Source: Candidatus Omnitrophota bacterium (GTDB taxonomy: Bacteria; Omnitrophota; Gorgyraeia; 2-02-FULL-51-18; JAGOUK01). Taken from it: a stretch of 22,296 nt of DNA. Below, piece after piece: positions 7,373 to 15,009 of this stretch; position 1 is the first letter of the stretch; each line of letters opens with the position of its first letter. The notes beneath the pieces are model-generated. The model saw nothing but the letters and a program-made list of their open reading frames with translations. It made no database searches and had not been told where the DNA came from. Where the stretch lies: assembly GCA_015231685.1 (NCBI GenBank), contig JADGBA010000007.1, positions 1 through 22,296 of the forward strand. The letters run 5' to 3'. A program made the translations under genes and the position numbers.

Positions 7373-7386
7373 TGAACATATGTTCA
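7373..7386. promoter_or_regulatory. Perfect 14-bp palindrome, ArsR/SmtB-type operator candidate
   Basis: TGAACATATGTTCA lies 24 nt upstream of the UPF0251 start. The TGAACA-N2-TGTTCA arrangement resembles the core of SmtB/ArsR metal-sensor operators. No ArsR gene is in the window, so the partner is unknown; the UPF0251 protein itself may bind here. Confidence 0.5.
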
Positions 7387-7399
7387 ATACTCAAAAACA

Positions 7400-7435
7400 A
7401 AAAAACCCGCCGGCATTCAAGCCGGCGGGTTTTTT
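7400..7435 (-). terminator. Intrinsic terminator of the AsmA-like gene
   Basis: A 15-bp perfect stem (7400-7414 and 7421-7435, loop 6 nt) has a GC core and a U-rich tail on the minus-strand transcript. It lies 11 nt beyond the AsmA-like stop. The flanking A and T tracts make it potentially bidirectional. Confidence 0.92.
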
Positions 7436-7446
7436 ACACTCGCCTT

Positions 7447-8370
7447 CTACTTCTGATCCGTCAATCCTCCAAAAAGCGACTTGAGCTCCTCCGCCGCTTC
7501 CTCCGCCTTCTTCCCCACTTCGGAGACGGCCTGCGCCATCTTGGGATCGTTTTGAAGACTCCCCAGACGCTTCTGAGCATCGGCCAGAACCGAACCCGCC
7601 TGGTTGGTCAAATCTGACGTGATACCGGCCATATCGCCAAAACGGTCCAGCCCCAGCTGGCCGAGATCCACCCCGCCCATATCAAACTGCGACATGATGT
7701 CGCCAAGCCCCAGATCGGTCAAAGAAGAAATGGTCGTATTCATGACCGCTCTGCCGATAAGCAACGCGACAATGGCATTGGGATTCGTGATGTTGTAATG
7801 GGTCTCATTGATTCCCACCTTGAACTCCTTCGTGACCGGAGCTCCCGGCTTGGAATAATCCTTGTAGACCACTTTGTCGATCCTGAGATCGAGCTCGTCA
7901 ATCTGAATCTCAGGTGCCTTGGCGGGCTGCCCTTCTTTAGCGCCGGCCGGCTCGGCCGGGGTCGGCTCCTTGGACTCCGGACGGGCAGCGGCCCCTTCGG
8001 GTTTCAGATAGCTCAGGTTCAGCTTGCCGTCACGGTTCTTGATGATGGCCAGCTCTTTGAGATAAAGTTTCACCTTCTCCAGATGGACCTTGTGGGCCAA
8101 CAAATCGCTCAGGTCAAAATCGATAAGCACCTCGGGCAAATCGACCATCACCGGGTCCTGAAATGTCCCGGGATTGTACAACTTGAGATTCTCCACACCC
8201 ACGCGCGTACCGACCAGTCCCACATCCAGCTTTCCGATATCCAGTTTCAGACCCGTGATCGTCTTGACTGCCTTTTCAACCACAACCTTAGCGATCGAGT
8301 TCTTCCCGAGTCCGACGATCAGCACCAGCGCCACTAACACAACCAGCGCTCCTGTTATGAGCTTTTTCAT
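7447..8370 (-). CDS. AsmA-like envelope protein
   Basis: A 307-residue protein with one N-terminal hydrophobic segment (KKLITGALVVLVALVLIVG) and then an AsmA-like N-terminal region: IGKLDVGLVGTRVGVENLKLYN, MVDLPEVLIDFDLSDLL, HLEKVKLYLKELAIIKN and DGKLNLSYL. AsmA-type proteins are anchored in the inner membrane and extend through the periplasm, with proposed roles in outer-membrane lipid traffic. A Pro/Glu/Ala-rich linker sits around residues 131-155. The C-terminus is rich in charged residues (VGKKAEEAAEELKS) and may be helical. The start at 8370 (ATG) has GGGGG 6 nt upstream; an in-frame TTG two codons earlier is less likely. It is much shorter than full AsmA/TamB proteins. The nearest upstream gene is mscS, 48 nt away, so they may be cotranscribed. 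Confidence 0.75.
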   Translation of the reverse strand: MKKLITGALVVLVALVLIVGLGKNSIAKVVVEKAVKTITGLKLDIGKLDVGLVGTRVGVENLKLYNPGTFQDPVMVDLPEVLIDFDLSDLLAHKVHLEKVKLYLKELAIIKNRDGKLNLSYLKPEGAAARPESKEPTPAEPAGAKEGQPAKAPEIQIDELDLRIDKVVYKDYSKPGAPVTKEFKVGINETHYNITNPNAIVALLIGRAVMNTTISSLTDLGLGDIMSQFDMGGVDLGQLGLDRFGDMAGITSDLTNQAGSVLADAQKRLGSLQNDPKMAQAVSEVGKKAEEAAEELKSLFGGLTDQK

Positions 8371-8418
8371 AATCAACCCCCTTCTTTTGAACCCGCATCT
8401 CCGCCGCAGAAACTCCCT

Positions 8419-9246
8419 CTAAGCGGCGTCCTTCACCATGTGCACATCCCGCTGCGGGAAAGGAATCGTAACCCCTCCCTCGCGAAACGCTTTAAGAATC
8501 CTGTCGTGGAGCCCATAGAGTGTCGGATAATACTCGGCCACCCTGGCCCAGACCCGTATCCCGATATCAATCGAGGATTCCCCAAAATTATGAATACCGA
8601 CCTGTGCGGGGATGTCGGAAGCCAGTCCGGGGAGGCCCTCCAACGCATTGTGAATCAACCGGATGGCCTTCCCCGGGTCATCGGTGTAGCTGATCCCCAC
8701 CGACGTGTCGATAATGCGATTGTTCCCGGAATTATGCAAAATTTCTCCGACGATGTGCTTGTTCGGAATCGTGATCTTGACCCCGTCGGCCGTCAAAAGC
8801 AATGTCGAAGCCAGCTTCACATCTTCCACAATACCGCTAACGCCCTGCACGGTGATGGTGTCGCCGACCACAAAGGGCCGGGAAAGAATAATGGACAACC
8901 CCGCGCCGTAATTGGAAAGGGGGCCCTGAATCGCGAAGCTGGCCCCGAAGGCCATCGCGCTCAAGGCCGCCACAAACGGCGTGATGGTGATCCCGAACTT
9001 CCCCAGCGCAATGATCACCGCAAACACCAGGATGATCATCCGTGCCATGCCGGACAAAAATTTGGAAAGCGTGATATCAAACTTCTTGCTTTCAAAGAAC
9101 CTGAACAGGACTCTCGACACCTGCGCGGCGACAAAAAAACCGATCGCCAAAACCGCAAAAGCCCCGACAATATTAAAGCTGTACTCGACCAAAAACTCCG
9201 ACGCCTTGTTGATGACCATCTGCAAGGTCTCAAAATCTGTCTGCAT
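8419..9246 (-). CDS. Small-conductance mechanosensitive channel MscS family
   Basis: A 275-residue inner-membrane channel, similar in length to E. coli MscS (286). Hydrophobic helices lie at about 20-45 and 62-85, followed by the pore-lining Gly/Ala-rich TM3 (FVAALSAMAFGASFAIQG, about 93-111). The beta domain starts at RPFVVGDTITVQGVSGIVED, followed by the IPNKHIVGE segment. It would open under hypo-osmotic membrane tension and release solutes. The ribosome site contains GGAGGTGA, near-perfect for the 16S tail. The gene stands between the PKD-protein terminator and the AsmA-like gene. Confidence 0.93.
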   Translation of the reverse strand: MQTDFETLQMVINKASEFLVEYSFNIVGAFAVLAIGFFVAAQVSRVLFRFFESKKFDITLSKFLSGMARMIILVFAVIIALGKFGITITPFVAALSAMAFGASFAIQGPLSNYGAGLSIILSRPFVVGDTITVQGVSGIVEDVKLASTLLLTADGVKITIPNKHIVGEILHNSGNNRIIDTSVGISYTDDPGKAIRLIHNALEGLPGLASDIPAQVGIHNFGESSIDIGIRVWARVAEYYPTLYGLHDRILKAFREGGVTIPFPQRDVHMVKDAA

Positions 9247-9301
9247 TTACCCCATCACCTCCGCGCGATAGCGCTCCCTTTCATGCCTGCCAAAAGGAAG
9301 C

Positions 9302-9351
9302 GGCCAGGCGGCTTCTGATCCGCTCGTTCCCGGATCATAGACCGCCTGGCC
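9302..9351 (-). terminator. Nested hairpin terminator of the PKD gene
   Basis: An outer 10-bp stem (GGCCAGGCGG at 9302-9311, CCGCCTGGCC at 9342-9351) encloses an inner 7-bp stem (TGATCCG 9316-9322, CGGATCA 9331-9337). On the minus strand it lies 24 nt past the PKD-gene stop and is followed by a T-containing tail (CTTCCTTTT). Confidence 0.75.
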
Positions 9352-9375
9352 TCCTGATTGATTCTTCCCTTCCCG

Positions 9376-11838
9376 TTAGACGATCTTGATGATCGATACG
9401 GGCTTCTGATTCACACGGGCCGTGAAGCCGGCGGAACTCTGACTGCACGGAGTTCCGGAACCATCGTCCACCGTCAGGACCACTTTGTAGGATCCCGCCT
9501 TCGTGTAGGTATGGCTCACTTTGGCCCCTTCACCGGTTTGTCCGTCACCGAAATCCCACCGGTAGGTCAGCTTGTCGCCGTCAGCATCCGTGGACCCCGA
9601 ACCGTCAAACTGCGAGACCTGATCGATACAGCAGACCAGATTCTGCCCGGCACTGGCCATCGGAGGCGTGTTCACCTTGACATACACGGTGTCCTGCGCC
9701 AGCGAACAGGCTGAACCCTTGCCGTCATCAGCCGTAACCTTGACGGTGTAGAAACCGCCCTGGGTGTATTTATGGCTAATGGCCGCACCGCCGGTTGTCA
9801 CTGTGCCGTCCCCGAAATCCCAGGTCAGTTTCACAGCGTCACCGTCGCGGTCGGAGGCGTCGGCGTTGAAGCTCACCGTCTGCCCGACACAGGTGTTCCC
9901 CACGTCTTTCAGATCCACACTTGGTGCCGCATTGACACGGACCTCAACAGCATCACTGGCCGTCGAACAAGTGGTCCCTTTGCCGTCATCAACGGTCACG
10001 ACCGCACGATACAAGCCGCCCTTCTCATAGGAATGGCGCACAACCTTGCCTGTCGCGGTATTCCCGTCGCCGAGATCCCAGCTGTATTTGGCCATCGCGT
10101 CAGCGGATGATCCGGACGCGTCCAGTACCACTTCCTGACCCAGACAAACCGCTTTGTCGGGACCGGCATTGGCCATCGGCGCGCGGTTGAGATCAATATT
10201 GACCGTATCCACGGCAACCGAACAGGACGACCCCGAATTATCACTCACGGTAAGTGTCGCCTTGTAGACCCCCGGGCGCTCATACGTGTGGGTGGGGCTC
10301 ACGCCGTCACCCTTGGCGCCATCGCCGAAGTCCCAGCTGTAGGTCAGGTTATCGCGATCCGCATCGGCGGAACCCGCTCCGTCCAGACGGACCGTGAAGG
10401 AATCCGCCCCTGCCGGCTGGCAAAGCATGATGTCCTTGCCCGCGTTGGCCACGGGAGGCGTGTTGACCTTGACAATACGCTCCACACTGTCCATGTTGCA
10501 GGCCGTGTTGGAATTATCATCGACCGTAAGGCGGATCTTGTAAGTTCCGCCCTTTTCATAGGTTTTCGAAACCGTCCGTCCCGTCGCAGCTGACCCGTCA
10601 CCCAGTGACCAGGCGTAGGAAAGCTTCTCAGGTGTATTGTCCTTGGATCCGGAGGCATCGAGCGCAACCGTCTGTCCGACACACACCTGCTCCGGCACGT
10701 AAAAAATCGCAGTGGGAGGCGTGTTGACGTTGACCGACTGCGTGCTCACCGCGGTATCGCAGATCAGTCCGGAATCATCCGTAACCGTCAGCGTCACCAT
10801 GTAATCACCGGCCTTGGCGTAGGTATGCCCCACCACAGGCTCAGTGCTCGAGGTGCCGTCACCAAAATCCCACCGGTAGGTCAGATTCTGATTGTCCGGA
10901 TCATACGAACTCCTGGCATCAAACTTGAAGGTATTGCACTTGCCCTGCGGTACCGACGGAGCCGGCATCGGCTTCGGCGCACTCACCACGGCCGGAGCGC
11001 CCCGGCGGAAGTATACCGGAACGGGGTTGCCGTTCTGGTCCGTGATCTTCAGGCCGGCATTGGCCTGACGCTGGGTCTTCTTCGTGACAACATAAAGAAG
11101 GCGACCACCCTCACGGACACTGATGGGAATCTCGGTTCTTGCCCACTGGCCGCTCAGGGAATCGGCGATATCATGACGGAACCGGCTGGCTCCCTCAAGG
11201 AGAGAGCTTTTGCCACCCGTCTCGTCAAGATCGTAATTCTCCACGATGAGTTTGGTGGTGCCTGCGGGCACCTCCGGGTAGAAGAACATCCGTTCTCCCT
11301 CTCGCGGCAACAGGCGGAAGGTCATGCTATTCACAAAGCTCTCCGCCGAGTCCGGAGTGATTTCCACTTTGAAGAGGTTCTGATCGTCACCGGCCGTTCC
11401 TTTGGCCACCAGACGGAAACGATAAAAATCCCCCACCTTCTCACCCTGGTCTTTGCTGTATGGGCCGAAGGTGTAATACTGCCCGTCGTATTCTGTCGTG
11501 AAGGACTTGGAGTCGAGCTTGGTTTTACCGAAAACCGTAAACTCCGTGGTGGTGTTCCAGGGGTTGGTTTCCACATCCGTACGCCAGTCGGTGGTGCCGC
11601 TGGTGTCCGGGTCAAACACGCGAAGCGTGACATTGTGTGATGTCGATGCCGGAACATCAACGAAGAGTTCCTGGAGGCTGTCCTCCTTACCCATTAAGGG
11701 ATCTCCCTCCGGCCCGAACACATAAAGGTGATGGGCCTGGGAATTCTGTCGGGGAACTTCATAGGCCGACGCCGAGCCGACCACGGCTGCGAACGCCACC
11801 AGAAGCACCATCCCGATCTTCAAAGATTTAGTACACAT
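9376..11838 (-). CDS. Secreted six-PKD-domain protein with a cysteine pair in each repeat
   Basis: An 820-residue exported protein. The signal peptide (about 1-25) ends ASA before YEVPRQ. Residues 26-285 form an unrecognised N-terminal domain with aromatic-rich beta-like stretches and no cysteine. Six PKD domains of about 86 residues follow, each with a WDFGDG-type motif (starting near 323, 410, 502, 587, 673 and 761). Each has one cysteine near its start and one near its end: 301/360, 386/447, 473/539, 565/624, 650/711 and 736 or 737/798. They probably form one disulfide per domain, which is unusual for PKD. PKD domains usually act as extracellular spacers or binding modules; no catalytic domain, anchor or sorting tail is visible. 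It follows the 56-codon membrane-protein gene by 43 nt, and GGAGG is 5 nt before the ATG. Confidence 0.9.
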   Translation of the reverse strand: MCTKSLKIGMVLLVAFAAVVGSASAYEVPRQNSQAHHLYVFGPEGDPLMGKEDSLQELFVDVPASTSHNVTLRVFDPDTSGTTDWRTDVETNPWNTTTEFTVFGKTKLDSKSFTTEYDGQYYTFGPYSKDQGEKVGDFYRFRLVAKGTAGDDQNLFKVEITPDSAESFVNSMTFRLLPREGERMFFYPEVPAGTTKLIVENYDLDETGGKSSLLEGASRFRHDIADSLSGQWARTEIPISVREGGRLLYVVTKKTQRQANAGLKITDQNGNPVPVYFRRGAPAVVSAPKPMPAPSVPQGKCNTFKFDARSSYDPDNQNLTYRWDFGDGTSSTEPVVGHTYAKAGDYMVTLTVTDDSGLICDTAVSTQSVNVNTPPTAIFYVPEQVCVGQTVALDASGSKDNTPEKLSYAWSLGDGSAATGRTVSKTYEKGGTYKIRLTVDDNSNTACNMDSVERIVKVNTPPVANAGKDIMLCQPAGADSFTVRLDGAGSADADRDNLTYSWDFGDGAKGDGVSPTHTYERPGVYKATLTVSDNSGSSCSVAVDTVNIDLNRAPMANAGPDKAVCLGQEVVLDASGSSADAMAKYSWDLGDGNTATGKVVRHSYEKGGLYRAVVTVDDGKGTTCSTASDAVEVRVNAAPSVDLKDVGNTCVGQTVSFNADASDRDGDAVKLTWDFGDGTVTTGGAAISHKYTQGGFYTVKVTADDGKGSACSLAQDTVYVKVNTPPMASAGQNLVCCIDQVSQFDGSGSTDADGDKLTYRWDFGDGQTGEGAKVSHTYTKAGSYKVVLTVDDGSGTPCSQSSAGFTARVNQKPVSIIKIV

Positions 11839-11881
11839 AACAACCTCCTTTTTTGCCAGCCCGAATTAGCCGGCACTGTTT

Positions 11882-12052
11882 CTACGCGTTTTTCTTTCCG
11901 ATCAAAAAATACAAAACCATGCCAATCACCGGCAGCACCAGAATCAAAATGATCCAAAGAACCTTGGAGCCCGTGGACATCTTACCCTGAACCACATTCA
12001 CGATCGCGATAATATCCAGAACCAGAATAACCAGACTCAGCAGACCCGCCAT
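11882..12052 (-). CDS. Small PLDc_N-like membrane protein (56 aa)
   Basis: A short gene with a strong ribosome site (GGAGG, 5 nt before the ATG at 12052). The product starts MAGLLSLVILVLDIIAIVNV, has a short polar turn (QGKMSTGSK), then a second hydrophobic helix (VLWIILILVLPVIGMVLYFL) and ends IGKKNA. Two membrane helices with the WIILILVLPVIG pattern match the PLDc_N family (phospholipase D/cardiolipin-synthase N-terminal membrane domain) found as stand-alone small proteins. It has no catalytic part. It is placed 43 nt before the PKD gene, so cotranscription is likely, and it may help an envelope function. The function is unknown. Confidence 0.8.
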   Translation of the reverse strand: MAGLLSLVILVLDIIAIVNVVQGKMSTGSKVLWIILILVLPVIGMVLYFLIGKKNA

Positions 12053-12356
12053 GCGAACCTCCTATATCACTTGAACGAACAGCCGCATCCCAAAGAGCAT
12101 CATCCCGACGGATGATACGTATTGCATCGTACTATTGAAGTTTAAAGCGAATGTTAAGAGGGAATTATTCTTACGTAAGAGGCAAAAACCAGCAGGCGTT
12201 GCCGGGCAAAAAACCGAACAACTTATTCTTTTTTTTAGACACATAGGCATGACCTCCACCATCTCAAAAACAAGGGAAACGGAAGGTCATCCTATACCAA
12301 AGCAAAAATGAAGGCAAGCGTAAAACGAACGTGATACACCGGCCTTCGAGGCGGCT
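12053..12356. other. 304-bp intergenic region upstream of the small membrane-protein/PKD pair
   Basis: No convincing gene was found. It holds a perfect 12-bp palindrome TCTTACGTAAGA (12169-12180), followed on the minus strand by AATAAT, a possible -10. A hairpin with ATCATCC/GGATGAT arms (12099-12105 and 12110-12116) would lie in the 5' leader of the PKD operon. An 11-bp odd palindrome TTGCCGGGCAA is at 12199-12209, and widely spaced ATGACCT/AGGTCAT arms are at 12249-12255 and 12284-12290. A weak GCCT/AGGC hairpin near 12342-12352 could end the upstream gene. A 66-codon open frame at 12062-12262 does not look protein-like. Confidence 0.4.
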
Positions 12357-13844
12357 CTATTCGACAGGAATAAGCAATCTTTGACCTTTTACAAGGTCGT
12401 TTGGATCGGGAATTCTCTGACGGTTAAGATCAAAAAGGTACTTCCAGCGGTGACCGCTGCCCATTTCGTCCCGGGAGATCTTCCAGAGGGTATCACCCTT
12501 CCTCACAACGTATTCCTTGGTGGAAACATGAAGTCCCGATTCCACATTACGCTGCTCGGAGGCGATATACAAACCGTCGCCTACCGCTTCAGCTTTGAGT
12601 TCAGGCTTGGGGGCTGCGGCCAATTTGGCCCGCTCAAGTTCCGCGACCACAAAGTGCGCATACCGGTCTCTTTGCATCCCCACAAGGTCATTCGGCGGCG
12701 CGACCGCCTCCTCAAACCCCCTCGTGACAACCTTGATGCGGGAAGCATCAAGGCCCTGCGATGCCATGAATGAACGGATTGCTTCAGCTCTTCTGAGGCC
12801 CAGCTTCTCATTGTATTCGCGGGACCCGCGCACATCGGTGTGGCCGGACACAGCCACCGCCAAATCATCCCGGTCCTTCAAAACCGCTGCGGACTCGACA
12901 AGAATGGGTTTGGCATCCGGCCGGATTTCTGCGCTGTCGTAATCAAAGTATATTTTGAAATTCTTTACAATATTCTTCACGAGATAAAAGGCTTTATCAT
13001 CCGCCTGAACCATCGGCGCGGGACGGGACGGGGCCATGACCGGCGGAGCAATCACCACGGGCTCTTCCTCCACAACCTCTGCCGCGCCTGAAACACTCCG
13101 GTCGTAGGTCTGTACCGCCTGCCTCAATTCCTCGGCGGCCCCGGGCCACTCGGTGACTTTGCCTCGAAGCACATCCCATCCTGTGACACGTCGTCCGTAA
13201 TAGAGTTCATTGTGATCATCGTCGAAGGAAAGCACCATCCCATCGGTGGCGAGGGAAGCAAAAAACCCGTGCGCCCGCGAGTATGCGAAAAAGGATGACC
13301 TCATCAGCCAATCCGCATCGAACTCAAGGTGTCTCCCCCACGGGCCCGCGGTGGCGCTCATACTGCCGCCCCAGGCAAAACGGCTGTTCATCACATTTTC
13401 CAAAGTCTGGTCGCCCTTACCGACGAGAATCAAATCCGCCCACTGCACCCCCATCTGAAAACCGACACTCATACCTCCCAGGCGCACAAAAGCCGGAGGG
13501 CTCCATTCGCCGGTCTTGGGATCCTTGATCATTGCCGCGCCCATGCCGTATCGACCCGCAAACACATACCCGCCCGTCACATAATTCGGAAAAATCAAAA
13601 GAACCTTGGCGTTACGAATGTGGTTTTGAGGAATTCCGTTCGCCGGAATAACCGTAAAATCCTCAAAAACCTCCTTCGCCAGAAGAAGACGCGAATCAAA
13701 TTGCCCATTAGAAGGAAGGTCGTTGCGATAGGCCTCGGTTCCGGCGGCCGCCGGAGTCGCTGAACCCCACCCCATAATGAGCAGGGATAATCCAACCAAC
13801 AAAAGATTGCGTTGGCGTGCCAGACGAGATGCGAAGAGTATCAT
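12357..13844 (-). CDS. SYLF-OmpA-LysM fusion lipid/peptidoglycan-binding envelope protein
   Basis: A 495-residue exported protein joining three domains. After a signal region (1-34), residues about 50-235 form a SYLF (Ysc84/DUF500) domain with LLIFPNYVTGGYVFAGRYG, GVQWADLILV and AFAWGG-like features (RFAWGGSMSATAGPWGRH). SYLF domains bind phosphoinositides or other lipids in eukaryotes; their bacterial role is unclear. A Pro-rich linker (about 258-280) leads to an OmpA-like peptidoglycan-binding domain (about 293-405; IYFDYDSAEIRPDA, SGHTDVRGSREYNEKLGLRRA). A C-terminal LysM (about 444-493; YVVRKGDTLWKISRDE) follows. It therefore has two murein-binding modules, and I infer a tether between lipid and cell wall. 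The start at 13844 has only a weak GGGG upstream. It stands alone, with 130 nt and 304 nt of intergenic DNA around it. Confidence 0.9.
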   Translation of the reverse strand: MILFASRLARQRNLLLVGLSLLIMGWGSATPAAAGTEAYRNDLPSNGQFDSRLLLAKEVFEDFTVIPANGIPQNHIRNAKVLLIFPNYVTGGYVFAGRYGMGAAMIKDPKTGEWSPPAFVRLGGMSVGFQMGVQWADLILVGKGDQTLENVMNSRFAWGGSMSATAGPWGRHLEFDADWLMRSSFFAYSRAHGFFASLATDGMVLSFDDDHNELYYGRRVTGWDVLRGKVTEWPGAAEELRQAVQTYDRSVSGAAEVVEEEPVVIAPPVMAPSRPAPMVQADDKAFYLVKNIVKNFKIYFDYDSAEIRPDAKPILVESAAVLKDRDDLAVAVSGHTDVRGSREYNEKLGLRRAEAIRSFMASQGLDASRIKVVTRGFEEAVAPPNDLVGMQRDRYAHFVVAELERAKLAAAPKPELKAEAVGDGLYIASEQRNVESGLHVSTKEYVVRKGDTLWKISRDEMGSGHRWKYLFDLNRQRIPDPNDLVKGQRLLIPVE

Positions 13845-13974
13845 GATTGCAAATCCCCCATTACGTTAGTGAACCTCAGGTCCACTGACATTATGCTACC
13901 GCATCGTAAAGGGGATGGAAAGAGAATATTATAATTATGTTAAGGAAAGAGGAACGCAGATAAACAGAGGCAAA

Positions 13975-15009
13975 CTACGAATCAGAGCAGGCATCGTCAT
14001 CACAATGCTCCGAAAGGACCGCTTCGGGTGCCTCTACCCTCCCAACCACCGGCACACGAAGACTCCCGATATCGGACCGGTCTGTTTGAATCACCAGCGT
14101 ATCCGAAAAAAAGCCCAAAGGCAGCGGATGAAGGCCGCGGCTGACAATGACCCTGTACAACATCCCGGGCTCCACTTCAAGCACTTCAGCATTCAGAAAC
14201 CCTTCTTCAAGGAGAGCCCCGGTGATGTGCACCGGTTCCGGATGAAGCCGACGGACAAGCACATGCCATTCCTGCCGGATCTCGGGAGACAGTGCCCCCA
14301 ACTCCAGCCGTTCAGGCAACACCTCCACCTCTCCCTCCACCGTTCCCCGCACCGGTATCCGGTAGAGCGGGTCCTGATCTTCATTAGTGACAATAATAAT
14401 CCATTGGCGAATCTGCCCCATAGGTGCGTCACTCCCCAGCGTCACAAGAAGTGAACCTCCGGAAGACCCCGCGGGACCTACCCGGATGTAAGGGGCGGTG
14501 GCCCTGTAGTCGGTCATTTTGAGATCCGCCGTGCGGCTGAGAACCTTGAGCGTCTTTTGGACTTCCTGCCCCCGGGGCACCTTCCCAAAATCCACTTCCT
14601 CCGGCTCCAGCGTAATCCCCGTATTCACCATCCCGGTCAGAATCAGCCGTACTTCCGGATGAACCGGATCATTGCTGTACAGTACGATGGACTGGGTCTC
14701 ACGACCCATTTTTCCGGCGGTGGCCAGAACCACTTCAACCGCCTCCTCCGCGCCCGGAGCCACCCGAATCGGAGGCGTCGTCGCTGAAGTGCAGCCGCAA
14801 GAAGCGCTGATGCGGTGAATCACCAGATCCTCTGTCCCTGCGTTCCGGACCACATAACGGTGTTCCACGTTGTCCCCCCGGTCCACCGTCCCAAAATCAA
14901 AATCCGCTTCGGGCACCACAATCACCGGAGCCGGCACCTCGGAGGCCAAAACCCCGGCGCCGACAGAAGCCCAGACGAACATAAGTAAGACGAACGCCGC
15001 CCTCTTCAA
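13975..15009 (-). CDS. Periplasmic DUF1573-domain protein
   Basis: A 344-residue exported protein. The signal peptide is KRAAFVLLMFVWASVGAGVLA. A DUF1573 repeat with the diagnostic SASCGCT (C71, C73) covers about 30-127 (FDFGTVDRGDNVEHRYVVRN). A second, cysteine-free immunoglobulin-like copy begins near 133 (VDFGKVPRGQEVQKTLKV) and a third, weaker one near 230. The tail has C336 and C341. The family is thought to adopt ASPM/SPD-2/Hydin-like beta domains and its function is unknown. I chose the TTG at 15009: the frame has a stop just upstream, the signal peptide needs these residues, and GGAG lies 8 nt before. The TTG overlaps the stop of the REC-kinase gene (TTGA), so translation is probably coupled. 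Confidence 0.85.
   Translation of the reverse strand: MKRAAFVLLMFVWASVGAGVLASEVPAPVIVVPEADFDFGTVDRGDNVEHRYVVRNAGTEDLVIHRISASCGCTSATTPPIRVAPGAEEAVEVVLATAGKMGRETQSIVLYSNDPVHPEVRLILTGMVNTGITLEPEEVDFGKVPRGQEVQKTLKVLSRTADLKMTDYRATAPYIRVGPAGSSGGSLLVTLGSDAPMGQIRQWIIIVTNEDQDPLYRIPVRGTVEGEVEVLPERLELGALSPEIRQEWHVLVRRLHPEPVHITGALLEEGFLNAEVLEVEPGMLYRVIVSRGLHPLPLGFFSDTLVIQTDRSDIGSLRVPVVGRVEAPEAVLSEHCDDDACSDS

Noticed and set aside
8402..8428. CGCCGC/GCGGCG inverted repeat across the mscS stop
   Set aside because: The loop is 15 nt, there is no U tract, and it overlaps coding sequence, so terminator status is unsupported.
9400..10950. Recurring DNA similarity that could be read as a repeat array
   Set aside because: It is explained by the coding repeats of the six PKD domains; spacing (about 260 bp) and divergence are unlike CRISPR or simple repeats.
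12062..12262. 66-codon minus-strand open frame between the SYLF fusion gene and the small membrane-protein gene
   Set aside because: Odd Cys/Met/Phe composition, no ribosome site and no family resemblance; the region looks regulatory.
12226..12290. T8 run and the ATGACCT/AGGTCAT pair as a terminator
   Set aside because: On the minus-strand transcript the tract is A-rich, not U-rich, and the loop is long; no plus-strand gene ends here.
13926..13945. TATAAT on the minus strand upstream of the SYLF fusion gene
   Set aside because: A perfect -10 but no acceptable -35 at 16-18 bp and it is about 80 nt from the start; too weak to call as a promoter.
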